Source: JBBRNV01 sp038227435 (lineage in GTDB: Bacteria; Patescibacteriota; Minisyncoccia; Phycocordibacterales; CALRBL01). From it: DNA of 20,662 nucleotides. The notes beneath the pieces were generated by a model. It did no database searches. It was not told the DNA's origin and was given only the letters and a program-made list of their open reading frames with translations. The position numbers were made by a program, and so were the translations under genes. Location of the stretch: the NCBI GenBank assembly GCA_038227435.1, contig JBBRPW010000010.1:1-20662 (forward strand), written 5' to 3'. Shown here in pieces: positions 7,383-15,348 of the stretch (positions within the stretch are counted from its first letter, which is position 1; the number at the start of each line of letters is the position of its first letter).

Positions 7383-7402
7383 CGTATTTAATAAGTAGTC
7401 AA
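7374..7402 (-). promoter_or_regulatory. Promoter of small membrane-protein gene, copy 2
   Basis: TTGACT (7402-7397), a 17-nt spacer ending in TGG, and TATTAA (7379-7374). It fires away from rnr, whose start codon is 44 nt away on the other strand. Confidence 0.7.
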
Positions 7403-7445
7403 CTCGCTGTAAAAAACCGTTAGAAATGCTAGGCTCTCTATATAT

Positions 7446-9692
7446 ATGAAGAAAGAAACAAGAATCGGAACCATTACCCTCACCGCTAAAGGTGTGGGCT
7501 ATTTAAAAAACCCAGAATTTGAACAAGACCTCGAAATTGCTCCAGGACTCCTAAATACTGCCCTTCAAAACGACGAAGTTGAAGTAGAAACAATCGACAT
7601 TAAAAAAAATCCGGACGATGTGGAATATGCAAAATATATTCACCCGCTAGCTAAAAATCCGCAAGCGCGTGTAATTAAAATTGTTAAACGATTTAAAACA
7701 ACTTTTGTAGGAACGCTTGAGGAAGACAACGGACATTTTTTTGTTATTCCCGACGACAAAAAAATGTATACCGACATTATGATTTCTTCCGACAACATCG
7801 GCCAAGCCAAAAGTGGATACAAAGTTTTTGTTGAGGCGAATTTAACCGACTGGACTGATCACACAAAAAACCCTACCGGAATTATTAAAAAAGTAATTGG
7901 AGAAAAAGGAAATAATAATGCAGAAATGGAATCGATCGTTCTTGAAAAAGGATTCGATGTCGATTTCCCCGAAGAAGTTATTGAGGAAGCGCACAATTTA
8001 GAATTAACTGAACGAATTATTCCCGATGCGGAAATTAAAAAACGACGAGACGTTCGTGGAACATTTACCTGTACCATCGATCCATATGACGCTAAAGATT
8101 TTGACGACGCTCTTTCAATTAAAAAATTACCGGCGGTAACCGTAACAAACGAAGAAACAGGTGAAGCAATTACATCAGACCGATATGAAATTGGTGTACA
8201 CATTGCCGACGTATCTCATTACGTTCGCCCAGGAACATCGCTAGACAAAGAAGGGCGAAAGCGTGCGTTTTCGGTGTACTTAGTTGATCGAACAATTCCA
8301 ATGCTTCCCCACATTCTTTCAAACGACGTATGTAGTTTAAATCCCAACGAAGACAAGCTCACTTTCTCAGCAATGTTTGAAATGGACTTAGCCGGAAATG
8401 TTTATTCACGGTGGTTTGGCAGAACTGTTATTAATTCCAACAAACGATTTACCTACGAAAATGCACAGGAAGTAATTGTGGCTGCGCGGGCACAAGGAAT
8501 TGAATTAATTATCGACACTAACGACACATCGAAAGCCGCGGAAATTAAAAAACAAAATGAAATTCTTTCAGGAATTGAATTTGCTCCCGACATGATTGCA
8601 TTTAATACCATTGCTAAATCACTTCAAGCAATAAAAATTGCCAATGGTGCGATCGATTTTGAAACAACTGAAATTAAATATAAATTAGACGAAACTGGAA
8701 AACCAATTGAGGTTATTAAAAAAGATCGAGTAGACACACATAAATTGGTTGAAGAGTTTATGCTTCTTGCCAATCGCGAAGTAGCTGAATTTATTTATAC
8801 CGATGGAAAGATGCCACTTCTCTCTGATGCAACCGAAGTAATTACTCATGCACATGATGCAAATATTGGAGACGAAGAAATTCACGGAGCAAATGCCGAC
8901 ATTATTCCCTATCACCTTCCAAAAGATCATGGACATCATCTACAGCCAGTTAAAAACCCAAGTTCAAAAACTCCACACTTAGGCGTATATCGAATTCACG
9001 ATATGCCTGATAAAGAAAAAATTGGAGAGCTTTCAATGTTTTTAAAAGCGCTTGGTTATGATTTACAAACTAAAAAAGATACGACTCCAAAAGATTTACA
9101 GAAACTTCTTAAACAAGTTGTTGGTGATCCAAATGAAACATTAATTAAAACGGCAACCATTCGCTCAATGGCCAAAGCTATTTATTCTACTCAAAATATT
9201 GGGCATTTTGGTTTGGCATTTACCTATTACACCCATTTCACTTCACCTATTCGTCGATATCCCGATTTAGTTGTGCACCGAATTATGCAAGACATTATTA
9301 ATGGTAAAAAAATGGACGACAGGGACGCAGCCAACTTTACAAAAGTGTGTATGGATTCATCTGCCCAAGAATTAAAAGCTGCTGATGCAGAACGACAATC
9401 AATTAAATATAAGCAGATAGAATATTTATTACCTCGATTAAACGAAACATTTACAGGAAAAATTTCTGGTGTTACTGAATGGGGTATTTATGTAACCGAA
9501 GACAATACTCTTGCTGATGGAATGATTAAGTCACGAGATTTAAAAGACGACTTCTATATTTTTGATCCGAAAAAATATGCACTCATTGGTGAAAAAACAA
9601 AACGTACATTTACTCTCGGCGATAAAGTTACTTTTAAAATTATTGCTGGAGATTTAGAACGAAAAACTTTGGATTGTGTGTTAGTGGGATAA
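7446..9692 (+). CDS. rnr: Ribonuclease R
   Basis: RNase R is a processive 3'-to-5' exoribonuclease that degrades structured RNA and acts in rRNA and mRNA quality control. The 748 residues show OB-fold cold-shock-like domains at about 1-140, then the RNB catalytic domain (about 200-600), then a C-terminal S1 domain (about 660-748, starting FTGKISGVTEWGIYV). The metal-binding cluster DPYDAKDFDDALS gives Asp212, Asp218, Asp220 and Asp221. RNB motifs GVHIADVSHYVRPG, AFSVYLVDRTIPMLP and HFTSPIRRYPDLVVHR are present. It lacks the N-terminal helix-turn-helix of the E. coli enzyme, which explains the shorter length. The ATG follows CTCTATATAT, with no Shine-Dalgarno and no clear promoter. It is the only large plus-strand gene here, lying between blocks of minus-strand self-contained units. 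The stop is TAA. Confidence 0.96.
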   Translation: MKKETRIGTITLTAKGVGYLKNPEFEQDLEIAPGLLNTALQNDEVEVETIDIKKNPDDVEYAKYIHPLAKNPQARVIKIVKRFKTTFVGTLEEDNGHFFVIPDDKKMYTDIMISSDNIGQAKSGYKVFVEANLTDWTDHTKNPTGIIKKVIGEKGNNNAEMESIVLEKGFDVDFPEEVIEEAHNLELTERIIPDAEIKKRRDVRGTFTCTIDPYDAKDFDDALSIKKLPAVTVTNEETGEAITSDRYEIGVHIADVSHYVRPGTSLDKEGRKRAFSVYLVDRTIPMLPHILSNDVCSLNPNEDKLTFSAMFEMDLAGNVYSRWFGRTVINSNKRFTYENAQEVIVAARAQGIELIIDTNDTSKAAEIKKQNEILSGIEFAPDMIAFNTIAKSLQAIKIANGAIDFETTEIKYKLDETGKPIEVIKKDRVDTHKLVEEFMLLANREVAEFIYTDGKMPLLSDATEVITHAHDANIGDEEIHGANADIIPYHLPKDHGHHLQPVKNPSSKTPHLGVYRIHDMPDKEKIGELSMFLKALGYDLQTKKDTTPKDLQKLLKQVVGDPNETLIKTATIRSMAKAIYSTQNIGHFGLAFTYYTHFTSPIRRYPDLVVHRIMQDIINGKKMDDRDAANFTKVCMDSSAQELKAADAERQSIKYKQIEYLLPRLNETFTGKISGVTEWGIYVTEDNTLADGMIKSRDLKDDFYIFDPKKYALIGEKTKRTFTLGDKVTFKIIAGDLERKTLDCVLVG

Positions 9693-9710
9693 ATAAAAAT
9701 TGAAAGGAAA

Positions 9711-9766
9711 TAAAAAAACCACCACCGACAGTTAAACCCTTGAGAGGTAAAACTGTGGGTGGGGTT
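9711..9766 (-). terminator. Rho-independent terminator of the unknown gene at 9778-10313
   Basis: Minus-strand arms CCACC-C-ACAGTT (9762-9751) and AACTGT-C-GGTGG (9733-9722) pair with one internal mismatch and are followed by TTTTTTTA. There is no T-run on the plus strand, so it does not obviously serve rnr, whose stop is about 20 nt away. Confidence 0.75.
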
Positions 9767-9941
9767 GTGAACGGAACTCAGTGTTGACGCACCCTGCGGT
9801 CCGAGCTGAGGAAGGAGGCCAACATGGAAAGCAAATCAACTTCACCGTCTTGCTGCTTGGCGGGAGTAAAATACACATCCCATCCGTGACAGAGGCTGAG
9901 CGTTCCCTCTTCGACGATCTCGAACTGAATGAGACTCCAGA

Positions 9942-10313
9942 TCATGTTGTGGATCGCCTTTGCCTGAGCACTGGCGACCTCTTCAAGGTTTCGACACGCC
10001 GTTTCATGTCATCGCAGACTTCATCATCGTGCTCGATATTGGCTCCACGCTTTTTGGAATCATGATAATCCTCGAAAACGTGGGTTGCTATTTCAGCACT
10101 GAGCCTGAGTTTCTCAGCTTGTGCGGAGAGTGTATGGAGGAGGACAAACACACCCTGGATTTCGGGGCTGTCCGCAAAAGAGAGGACTTTCCGACTATTC
10201 GGTGGTGGCTCATTGAAGGTTTGGGTGAATGCCGAAACCATTACTGAATCAACGCTGGCAGCAGTGATTGCGGCCAGCAATTTTGGAAACAATTGCAGAT
10301 TGATTGATGTCAT
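9942..10313 (-). CDS. Unknown protein, frameshifted; original frame extends to 9778
   Basis: The uninterrupted frame from ATG 10313 encodes 123 residues, but its last part (KRSPVLRQRRSTT) looks like out-of-frame translation. Near 9981-9990 a change to the -1 frame turns ...RRVETL into EEVASAQAKAIHNMIWS. It then runs on as ordinary-looking amphipathic protein, including LCHGWDVYFTPAKQQDGEV, to a TGA at 9780-9778. The restored product is about 178 residues, mostly helical and soluble, with no signal peptide. A single missing base, probably one G between TTG and AAG, explains it. I do not recognise the family. Codon use is much richer in G and C than rnr or lepA. It has its own promoter (10381-10409) and terminator (9711-9766). 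Likely a recently acquired or decaying gene. Confidence 0.55.
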   Translation of the reverse strand: MTSINLQLFPKLLAAITAASVDSVMVSAFTQTFNEPPPNSRKVLSFADSPEIQGVFVLLHTLSAQAEKLRLSAEIATHVFEDYHDSKKRGANIEHDDEVCDDMKRRVETLKRSPVLRQRRSTT

Positions 10314-10327
10314 TTTCCGGGGTTTTA

Positions 10328-10367
10328 AATGAACTATTCATTGTCCATAAGTTGCAGAATGCTCCTT
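10328..10367 (-). promoter_or_regulatory. Leader with Shine-Dalgarno, five-codon reading frame and inverted repeat
   Basis: On the minus strand AAGGAG (10367-10362) precedes an ATG at 10348 by 13 nt. That ATG opens a four-residue frame, MDNE, ending at TAG. The end of this frame overlaps a perfect inverted repeat, AATGAA-TAG-TTCATT (10342-10328). The main gene starts 15 nt further on with only a weak CCGGAAA in front. Confidence 0.35.
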
Positions 10368-10380
10368 ATTGGGCTTTTAG

Positions 10381-10409
10381 TTTTTACACTATAAATGAAG
10401 CTTTGTCAA
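10381..10409 (-). promoter_or_regulatory. Promoter of the unknown gene at 9778-10313
   Basis: A perfect -35 TTGACA (10409-10404), 17-nt spacer and a weaker -10 TAAAAA (10386-10381). The predicted leader is about 60 nt. Confidence 0.55.
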
Positions 10410-10420
10410 TATTTGAAACT

Positions 10421-10457
10421 TAAAAAGAAATCGCGCACCCCTTTCGAAGTGCGCGAT
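10421..10457 (-). terminator. Rho-independent terminator of the porin-like gene
   Basis: Perfect 9-bp arms ATCGCGCAC (10457-10449) and GTGCGCGAT (10438-10430) are followed by TTCTTTTTA on the minus strand. The other strand also has a T-rich tail (TATTTTTT), so it could work in both directions. It ends about 12 nt before the next promoter. Confidence 0.85.
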
Positions 10458-10497
10458 ATTTTTTCCTACCGGACTGAAGTCGAGCGGTTATATTCGA

Positions 10498-11448
10498 CTA
10501 AGGTTTTTTCCCGAAGAGCCAGGTAACACCAACTTGTGCCATACCGTACACTGACTTTTTTCCCCGCTCATCTTTAAGCTTAAGATCGATGGGAGCACAA
10601 ACTTCCCCACCAAGGAAAATACTGAAGCCGTGGCCAAGGTCTTTTGAGACCTTGAGTGTTCCGTAAGCGAAGGTTCCTGGCGGAAGTCCATAGACTCCGT
10701 CATCACGACTGAGCCAAACTGAAGCTTGACCCTTCAGACCCCAAAGTAAGTCGAACTTATCTTCAAGGCCAATGGTTGCTGCCCAACCACCACCAGGAGT
10801 TGTACCCCTGACTTGTGACTGGAATTGGACTTCGGCAAAAACGCTCACTTCGTGCCCTGAAAAAATACCGGCGCTCACTGTAAAAAGTTTACGCGAGACT
10901 TTCGCCTCGAATCCAATTTGGGAAAAGTGGATTGTTTTTGTTCCGCTCACGAAACTATTGCGTGCAAGCTGAACCTTAAACTTTCGATGCTCAGTCGGTA
11001 GGCCTGCATAGAAAACCGACACGTCGAGATCGAACCAGTTCTTAACCGAACCAGCCCAACCAACGTAGAAATCGGTTTCCGTACTGAAGGGATCTGCGCC
11101 ACTCGTAAATGGCCGACTGAACACAGAACCGATGTATGCACCGTTTTTCCAATTCAAATTAATCGTACTCATGATTACTGAATCAGGAGCGCGAGGGCCT
11201 GTGAAGCGGTCGATGGTCATCGATTGATACTGCGCTGTAATCTCGATTGAGATTGGCACAAAATGCCGAGCGATGCCGAGTTGAACCGGATAGAAAGCCT
11301 CGTCGTCAATCTCGCGTGCCGCACGGGCTGCGAGTTCTGGAGGCATTGGAACAGAATCAATCGAAAGCGAAGCCAACACTGGCAACGTTGAGCTAGCGAG
11401 CATTACAAAAGCAATGCAAAAACCGGCGAGAGTATGCTGCGATTTCAT
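10498..11448 (-). CDS. Secreted beta-strand-rich protein resembling a porin / outer-membrane barrel
   Basis: The 316-residue protein starts with a clear signal peptide: a basic start, then a hydrophobic core (LAGFCIAFVMLASS), with a likely cut after LPVLA near residue 26. The rest is built from alternating polar/hydrophobic strands with aromatic ends and short turns, for example ISIEITAQYQS, STINLNWKNGAYIGSVFS, TDFYVGWAG, FDLDVSVFYAGLP, EVSVFAEVQFQSQV and a closing YGMAQVGVTWLF. From memory, the GAYIGS...TDFYVGWAG...DVSVFYAGLP order resembles TorF-type putative porins, but I cannot confirm this. Codon use and GC content differ strongly from lepA next door. It has its own promoter, a ~73-nt leader and a strong terminator. 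CPR bacteria are generally thought to lack an outer membrane, so a barrel here would be unexpected; a surface beta-sandwich protein is the alternative. Confidence 0.65.
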   Translation of the reverse strand: MKSQHTLAGFCIAFVMLASSTLPVLASLSIDSVPMPPELAARAAREIDDEAFYPVQLGIARHFVPISIEITAQYQSMTIDRFTGPRAPDSVIMSTINLNWKNGAYIGSVFSRPFTSGADPFSTETDFYVGWAGSVKNWFDLDVSVFYAGLPTEHRKFKVQLARNSFVSGTKTIHFSQIGFEAKVSRKLFTVSAGIFSGHEVSVFAEVQFQSQVRGTTPGGGWAATIGLEDKFDLLWGLKGQASVWLSRDDGVYGLPPGTFAYGTLKVSKDLGHGFSIFLGGEVCAPIDLKLKDERGKKSVYGMAQVGVTWLFGKKP

Positions 11449-11527
11449 TGTCTGTGAAGTAGAGGTTGGACCGAATGATTTGAGTTTTAACTAACATAAC
11501 AGTGTCAGAGAACTGCTAATTTCTTAA

Positions 11528-11555
11528 ATTATGCAATAAAAAAGACTTGCGTCAA
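11528..11555 (-). promoter_or_regulatory. Promoter of the porin-like gene
   Basis: TTGACG (11555-11550), 16-nt spacer, CATAAT (11533-11528), five of six matches in each box. The predicted leader to the ATG at 11448 is about 73 nt. It lies in the 131-nt gap after lepA, which shows no convincing lepA terminator. Confidence 0.65.
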
Positions 11556-11579
11556 ATTATTTACTGAGACTTTTTTTGA

Positions 11580-13490
11580 CTACTTATCCCCTGTCTTCAT
11601 CATCTTCAAAAAGGTTTCGTGTGGAATATTAATGTTTCCTCGCCCTCGTTCTAACATTTTCTTTTTTCCTTTCTTTTGCTTTTCTCGGAGCTTCATCTTT
11701 CTTGTAATATCTCCTCCGTACATATGTTGTGTCACATCTTTTTTCATTGCAGATAAACTTTCAGATGCAATAATTCGTCCCATCGCCTTTCCTTGAATTT
11801 TTGTTGTAAACATTTGTCGCGGTAAAATTCCATGAAGTTTTTCAACGGCCCGTTTTGCTTCCTCATCAACTCGTCTTCGCGATACCACTCGACAAAATGC
11901 TTCAATCGATTCATCAGCTACTAAAATATCGAGTCGAACTACGTCGGCCTCACGCATTCCTTCAAATTCATATGAGAGCGATGCAAACCCGGATGACACA
12001 CTTTTTAATTCGTCAAAAAAGTTTCGCATTAGTTCTCGTAAAGGCATTTTTAAATTAAGCGATGTGCGACCGTCCAAAAAAGTTTCTGAATCTCCAATCT
12101 CTGCTTCGTGTTCGTAGAGTAGTTGTAAAATTGCTCCAACATATTCAGCTGGTGTAATAATATTTAAAAGTTCCCAAGGCTCTTCTACTCTTTGAATTGA
12201 ATGTTCCTCGGGAAAAAGCGCGGGGGTGTAAATTGTTTTAACTGTTCCATCTTTATACGTCACAATATAATTAATTGATGGAGTTGCAATCACTAGTTCA
12301 AGCTGAAATTCTCGTTTTAATCGTTCAGTAATAATTTCAAGATGAAGCAATCCTAAAAATCCACAACGAAAGCCACGCCCTAGTGAATTCGAAGCTTCCT
12401 CTTCATATGTAAATGAAGAGTCTGAAAGTCGAAGTCGGCCAAGTGCCATTTTAAAATCATCGAATTTATCAGCGTCCTCTGGGTAAATTGAAGCCCATAC
12501 CACCGGCGATGGTTGCATATAGCCATGAAGCGCTGGAAGCGGATTACGCGCTCCCGTAACCGTGTCTCCCACCGATGCAACTCCAGGTTTTTTAATTCCC
12601 GTTACAATATAGCCTGTATTTCCTGCGGTAAGCACGTCGGCTGGTTCTTCGTCAGGTGTAAAAATTCCTACTTCAAGGGCGGTAAATTTTTCGTTCGCAA
12701 CACTAAATAAAAGTAAATCATTTTTTCGTACTTCACCATCAAGTACTCGCACATATACAATCACTCCTTTATGGCTTGAGTATTGAAAATCAAACACAAG
12801 AGCTCGAAATCCTCCACGAGTTCCAGCACTCAAAGCGAGCGCATTAAATTCTTCTGTTCGCCCTTCGTTTTCAAGTTCAGCAACGGGCGCAGGAATTCGT
12901 TCAATTACTTCACCAAGTAAATCGGCTACACCTTCTCCGGTTTTTCCAGAAGTATTCATCACATCATCTGGGCTACATCCAAGAAGCGTACAAATTTCAA
13001 TTGTCATTTCATCAATTCGCGCAAGTGGTGAATCTACTTTACTGAGCACCGGAATAATGGTGAGTCCACTATCTTTTGCCATTTGAAGCGTTGTAAGTGT
13101 TTGTGCTTGAATTCCCTGAGTTGCATCCACTAAAAGTAAACACCCTTCAACCGCTTTAAGTGCGCGTGACACTTCATAATAAAAATCAATGTGACCCGGT
13201 GTGTCAATTAAATTTAAAGTGTATTTCTTTTTTACACCAACATATTTTGCTGCTTTTCCTTCAGTGCCGTTTTCGAGTTTCGTTTTTTTTGCAACGTAAT
13301 CATATTCCATTCGTACTGGTCGCATTTTAATAGTGATTCCTTTTTCACGTTCAAGTTCCATACTGTCTAATACCTGCGCCTGCATATTTCGCTTTTCAAT
13401 TGTTCCAGTAATTTCAAGCATCCGATCGGCTAGTGTCGATTTTCCATGGTCGATATGTGCAATGATGCTGAAATTTCTAATGGTGTCCAT
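11580..13490 (-). CDS. lepA: Elongation factor 4 (LepA), ribosomal GTPase
   Basis: LepA is a translational GTPase that acts on the ribosome in back-translocation and/or initiation and assembly. I chose ATG 13490 over the in-frame GTG at 13508. It gives the family's usual start (MDTIRNFSIIAHIDHGKSTL) and follows AAATATAT, a pattern seen at several starts here. Visible are the P-loop AHIDHGKS (11-18), switch I KGITIK, and DTPGHIDFYYEVSRAL with its His at 100. The C-terminal signature runs MYGGDITRKMKLREKQKKGKKKM. Two guanine-recognition motifs are unusual: SKVD (140-143) instead of NKxD, and TSGKTG instead of SAK. A ~15-residue lysine-rich insertion (about 66-88) precedes the DTPGH strand. The 636-residue length is slightly above the usual ~600. 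The GTG alternative would directly abut the murJ stop. The stop is TAG. Confidence 0.96.
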   Translation of the reverse strand: MDTIRNFSIIAHIDHGKSTLADRMLEITGTIEKRNMQAQVLDSMELEREKGITIKMRPVRMEYDYVAKKTKLENGTEGKAAKYVGVKKKYTLNLIDTPGHIDFYYEVSRALKAVEGCLLLVDATQGIQAQTLTTLQMAKDSGLTIIPVLSKVDSPLARIDEMTIEICTLLGCSPDDVMNTSGKTGEGVADLLGEVIERIPAPVAELENEGRTEEFNALALSAGTRGGFRALVFDFQYSSHKGVIVYVRVLDGEVRKNDLLLFSVANEKFTALEVGIFTPDEEPADVLTAGNTGYIVTGIKKPGVASVGDTVTGARNPLPALHGYMQPSPVVWASIYPEDADKFDDFKMALGRLRLSDSSFTYEEEASNSLGRGFRCGFLGLLHLEIITERLKREFQLELVIATPSINYIVTYKDGTVKTIYTPALFPEEHSIQRVEEPWELLNIITPAEYVGAILQLLYEHEAEIGDSETFLDGRTSLNLKMPLRELMRNFFDELKSVSSGFASLSYEFEGMREADVVRLDILVADESIEAFCRVVSRRRVDEEAKRAVEKLHGILPRQMFTTKIQGKAMGRIIASESLSAMKKDVTQHMYGGDITRKMKLREKQKKGKKKMLERGRGNINIPHETFLKMMKTGDK

Positions 13491-13508
13491 ATATATTTGT
13501 TGAGACAC

Positions 13509-15308
13509 CTAATCTGCTTTAGTTGAGTCCATAATTGGTTCAACTGTTTCAAGAATTGTAGGTGCTGTCTCATTTTCTCCTTCGTTTTTCCCAGCTTCGC
13601 TTTCTATTCCATCTTTAATTTCCTCTTTAATCTCGATAACAGCTTTCTTTATAAACCGCCCACTTATTTGAGAAGAGATAACGCTTAGTTCGGGAGATTT
13701 CATCAATCTTAAACTAATGTATCCCGCTACAATTCCGAGCATACCAGAAAGCAGCCCTTGTGCAAAAATTTTAAATACAGTTGCTGTCACCAGCACGCCC
13801 TGAGTCAGTCCTTCAAATAGCCACAACCCTACATATGTTCCAAGCCCTGCAACTAATGCCGCAATCATTCCTCTCAAAAAAACAGGCCACAAAGTTTTGG
13901 TTGAATGTCTAAAATCAAATTCAAACATAATCATAAAAATGGCGCAATTAATAAATGTACCGATAGTAAAACCAAGCGGAAGCATCAGTACTTCTGCGCC
14001 TGCAATTCCATCTACCTTTAATAAATGAGTAATGAAATGAGCAAATCCTGGATGGCTATTAAACGAAATCAAAAGTAAAAACGGTGCACTAATTGTGATG
14101 ACCGAAGAAAGCAAATTAATTGCAACGGGTTTCCTCGTATTTCCTGTTGCATAATATCCACGAATAAATAAAAGTTCTAAGTTTTGAGCGACTAAAGAAA
14201 TTACAAAGAGCGCAAGCGATGCGGCCACTAAGCGTGTATCATCCCAATTAAAATTTCCAGCTCCTAAAATTACTCGCACAATATGGGCTCGAAGAACAAT
14301 AAATAGTGCAGCAATCGGAAGCGACCAAAAAATAATATGTTTAGCAGGTACAACGATGTGTTCAATAAATTTTTCTTTTAATCCTTGAGTAAATAATTTA
14401 CTCAGTGTGGGAAATGCAGCTAAAGAATAACTCACTCCAACAATGGCAAGTGGAACCGACTGTAAATTAAGTGACAAGTTAAAAATTGAAAGAGAGCCCG
14501 TTTTCATTCCTGTTGCATACAATGTAATAAATACGAGTTCAAGCATTGTGGCCGAAAGTGCTAAAGTTCGTGGTAAAGATACGGCCACAATTTTTTTAAT
14601 TAATCCCCAATCAATATTAAAAGTAAACCTAGGAAGCATTCCCTGCTCAAATACAAATGGGATTTGAATTAAAAAATGAAGTAATGCTCCTCCAACCACT
14701 CCCCATGCCACACCCGTGATTCCATATTTAGGAGCTAAAAATAAAATTGAACTAATAATTGAAACATTATAAATAAGCGGGGAAAGAGAATATAAAAAGA
14801 AACGACGACGAGACTGTGTAATTGATGCAAACAAGTTTGAGATTCCCAAAAATATTGGCTGAAGTAATATTATTCGAGTAAGAGAAATAATTAGATCAGG
14901 ACTTTCAGCAACAATTCCTGTTCCCCCACTTCTTACAAATAAAGATACTAGCCAAGGAGTACAGAGCCATGCAATTGCAGATACAATCACAATCATTATA
15001 AAGAAACTTGAAAAAGCGCTGTCCATTAAACTTTTTTCTTTTTTAGGATCTCCTTCTCGTTGACTAAGAAATGGAATTAAAACTGATACCGACATAAGCG
15101 ATGCAAGAAGAGCATAAATTACATCAGGGATTCGAAACGCTGCAAAATAAGCATCGAGTGTTGGACCTGGACCAATAATAGAAGCGAGCATTCGATCTCG
15201 AACCAAAGCAAGAAGTTGAGAAAATAATGCAAATAATCCAAGGATATATGCAGCGTTATGGACGCCTCCGATTTCCTTATGAAAGAGTGAGATGAATCGC
15301 CTTACCAT
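13509..15308 (-). CDS. murJ: Lipid II flippase MurJ
   Basis: MurJ moves the peptidoglycan precursor lipid II across the cytoplasmic membrane. The 599-residue protein has 13-14 hydrophobic segments spread over about residues 15-530. The N-terminal family signature is visible: LALVRDRMLASIIGPGPTLDAYFAAFRIPD, shown here in two parts as LALVRDRMLASIIG (33-46) and LDAYFAAFRIPD (51-62), followed by LLASLMSVSVLIPFLSQ. The last ~60 residues form a hydrophilic, Glu/Lys-rich cytoplasmic tail not needed in family members elsewhere. The gene lies 40 nt after the O-antigen-ligase-like gene and directly before lepA. A TATACT sits 9 nt before the ATG, so a nearly leaderless transcript is possible, but the -35 is poor and read-through from upstream is also likely. 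The stop is TAG. Confidence 0.95.
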   Translation of the reverse strand: MVRRFISLFHKEIGGVHNAAYILGLFALFSQLLALVRDRMLASIIGPGPTLDAYFAAFRIPDVIYALLASLMSVSVLIPFLSQREGDPKKEKSLMDSAFSSFFIMIVIVSAIAWLCTPWLVSLFVRSGGTGIVAESPDLIISLTRIILLQPIFLGISNLFASITQSRRRFFLYSLSPLIYNVSIISSILFLAPKYGITGVAWGVVGGALLHFLIQIPFVFEQGMLPRFTFNIDWGLIKKIVAVSLPRTLALSATMLELVFITLYATGMKTGSLSIFNLSLNLQSVPLAIVGVSYSLAAFPTLSKLFTQGLKEKFIEHIVVPAKHIIFWSLPIAALFIVLRAHIVRVILGAGNFNWDDTRLVAASLALFVISLVAQNLELLFIRGYYATGNTRKPVAINLLSSVITISAPFLLLISFNSHPGFAHFITHLLKVDGIAGAEVLMLPLGFTIGTFINCAIFMIMFEFDFRHSTKTLWPVFLRGMIAALVAGLGTYVGLWLFEGLTQGVLVTATVFKIFAQGLLSGMLGIVAGYISLRLMKSPELSVISSQISGRFIKKAVIEIKEEIKDGIESEAGKNEGENETAPTILETVEPIMDSTKAD

Positions 15309-15317
15309 ATAAACTAG

Positions 15318-15323
15318 AGTATA
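15318..15323 (-). promoter_or_regulatory. Possible -10 element of murJ
   Basis: TATACT on the minus strand, 9 nt before the murJ ATG. The best -35 candidate, TTGGTA, is only 15 nt upstream. It fits the leaderless pattern of other genes in the window but is weaker. Confidence 0.4.
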
Positions 15324-15348
15324 TGATACTGGTTATTTTACCAATGTA

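Larger units (their letters stand above)
6303..7402 (-). repeat. Tandem duplicated expression unit (two copies)
   Basis: Two head-to-tail units of about 540-560 bp lie at 6303-6865 and 6862-7402. Each has, in order, a TTGAxx-17-TATTAA promoter with TGG before the -10, a leader with the same hairpin, a small two-segment membrane-protein gene and a GCCGCCC/GGGCGGC terminator. Promoter-proximal leader and terminator are nearly identical between copies. The coding parts have diverged strongly and keep mainly a THPNQ motif and an F-N-P-x-F-x-x-W segment. Confidence 0.8.

Noticed and set aside
9781..10065. Plus-strand 94-residue open frame
   Set aside because: It lies antisense to the frameshifted minus-strand gene, which has a promoter, terminator and better protein-like character on both sides of the break.
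7000..10313. Reassigned stop codons as the explanation for the two broken genes
   Set aside because: Both breaks are cured by a one-base frame change that restores protein-like sequence, whereas reading through the stops in frame does not.
6303..11555. Integron-type gene cassette array
   Set aside because: The units carry their own promoters and terminators, and I saw no paired attC core sites (RYYYAAC and GTTRRRY) or integrase gene.
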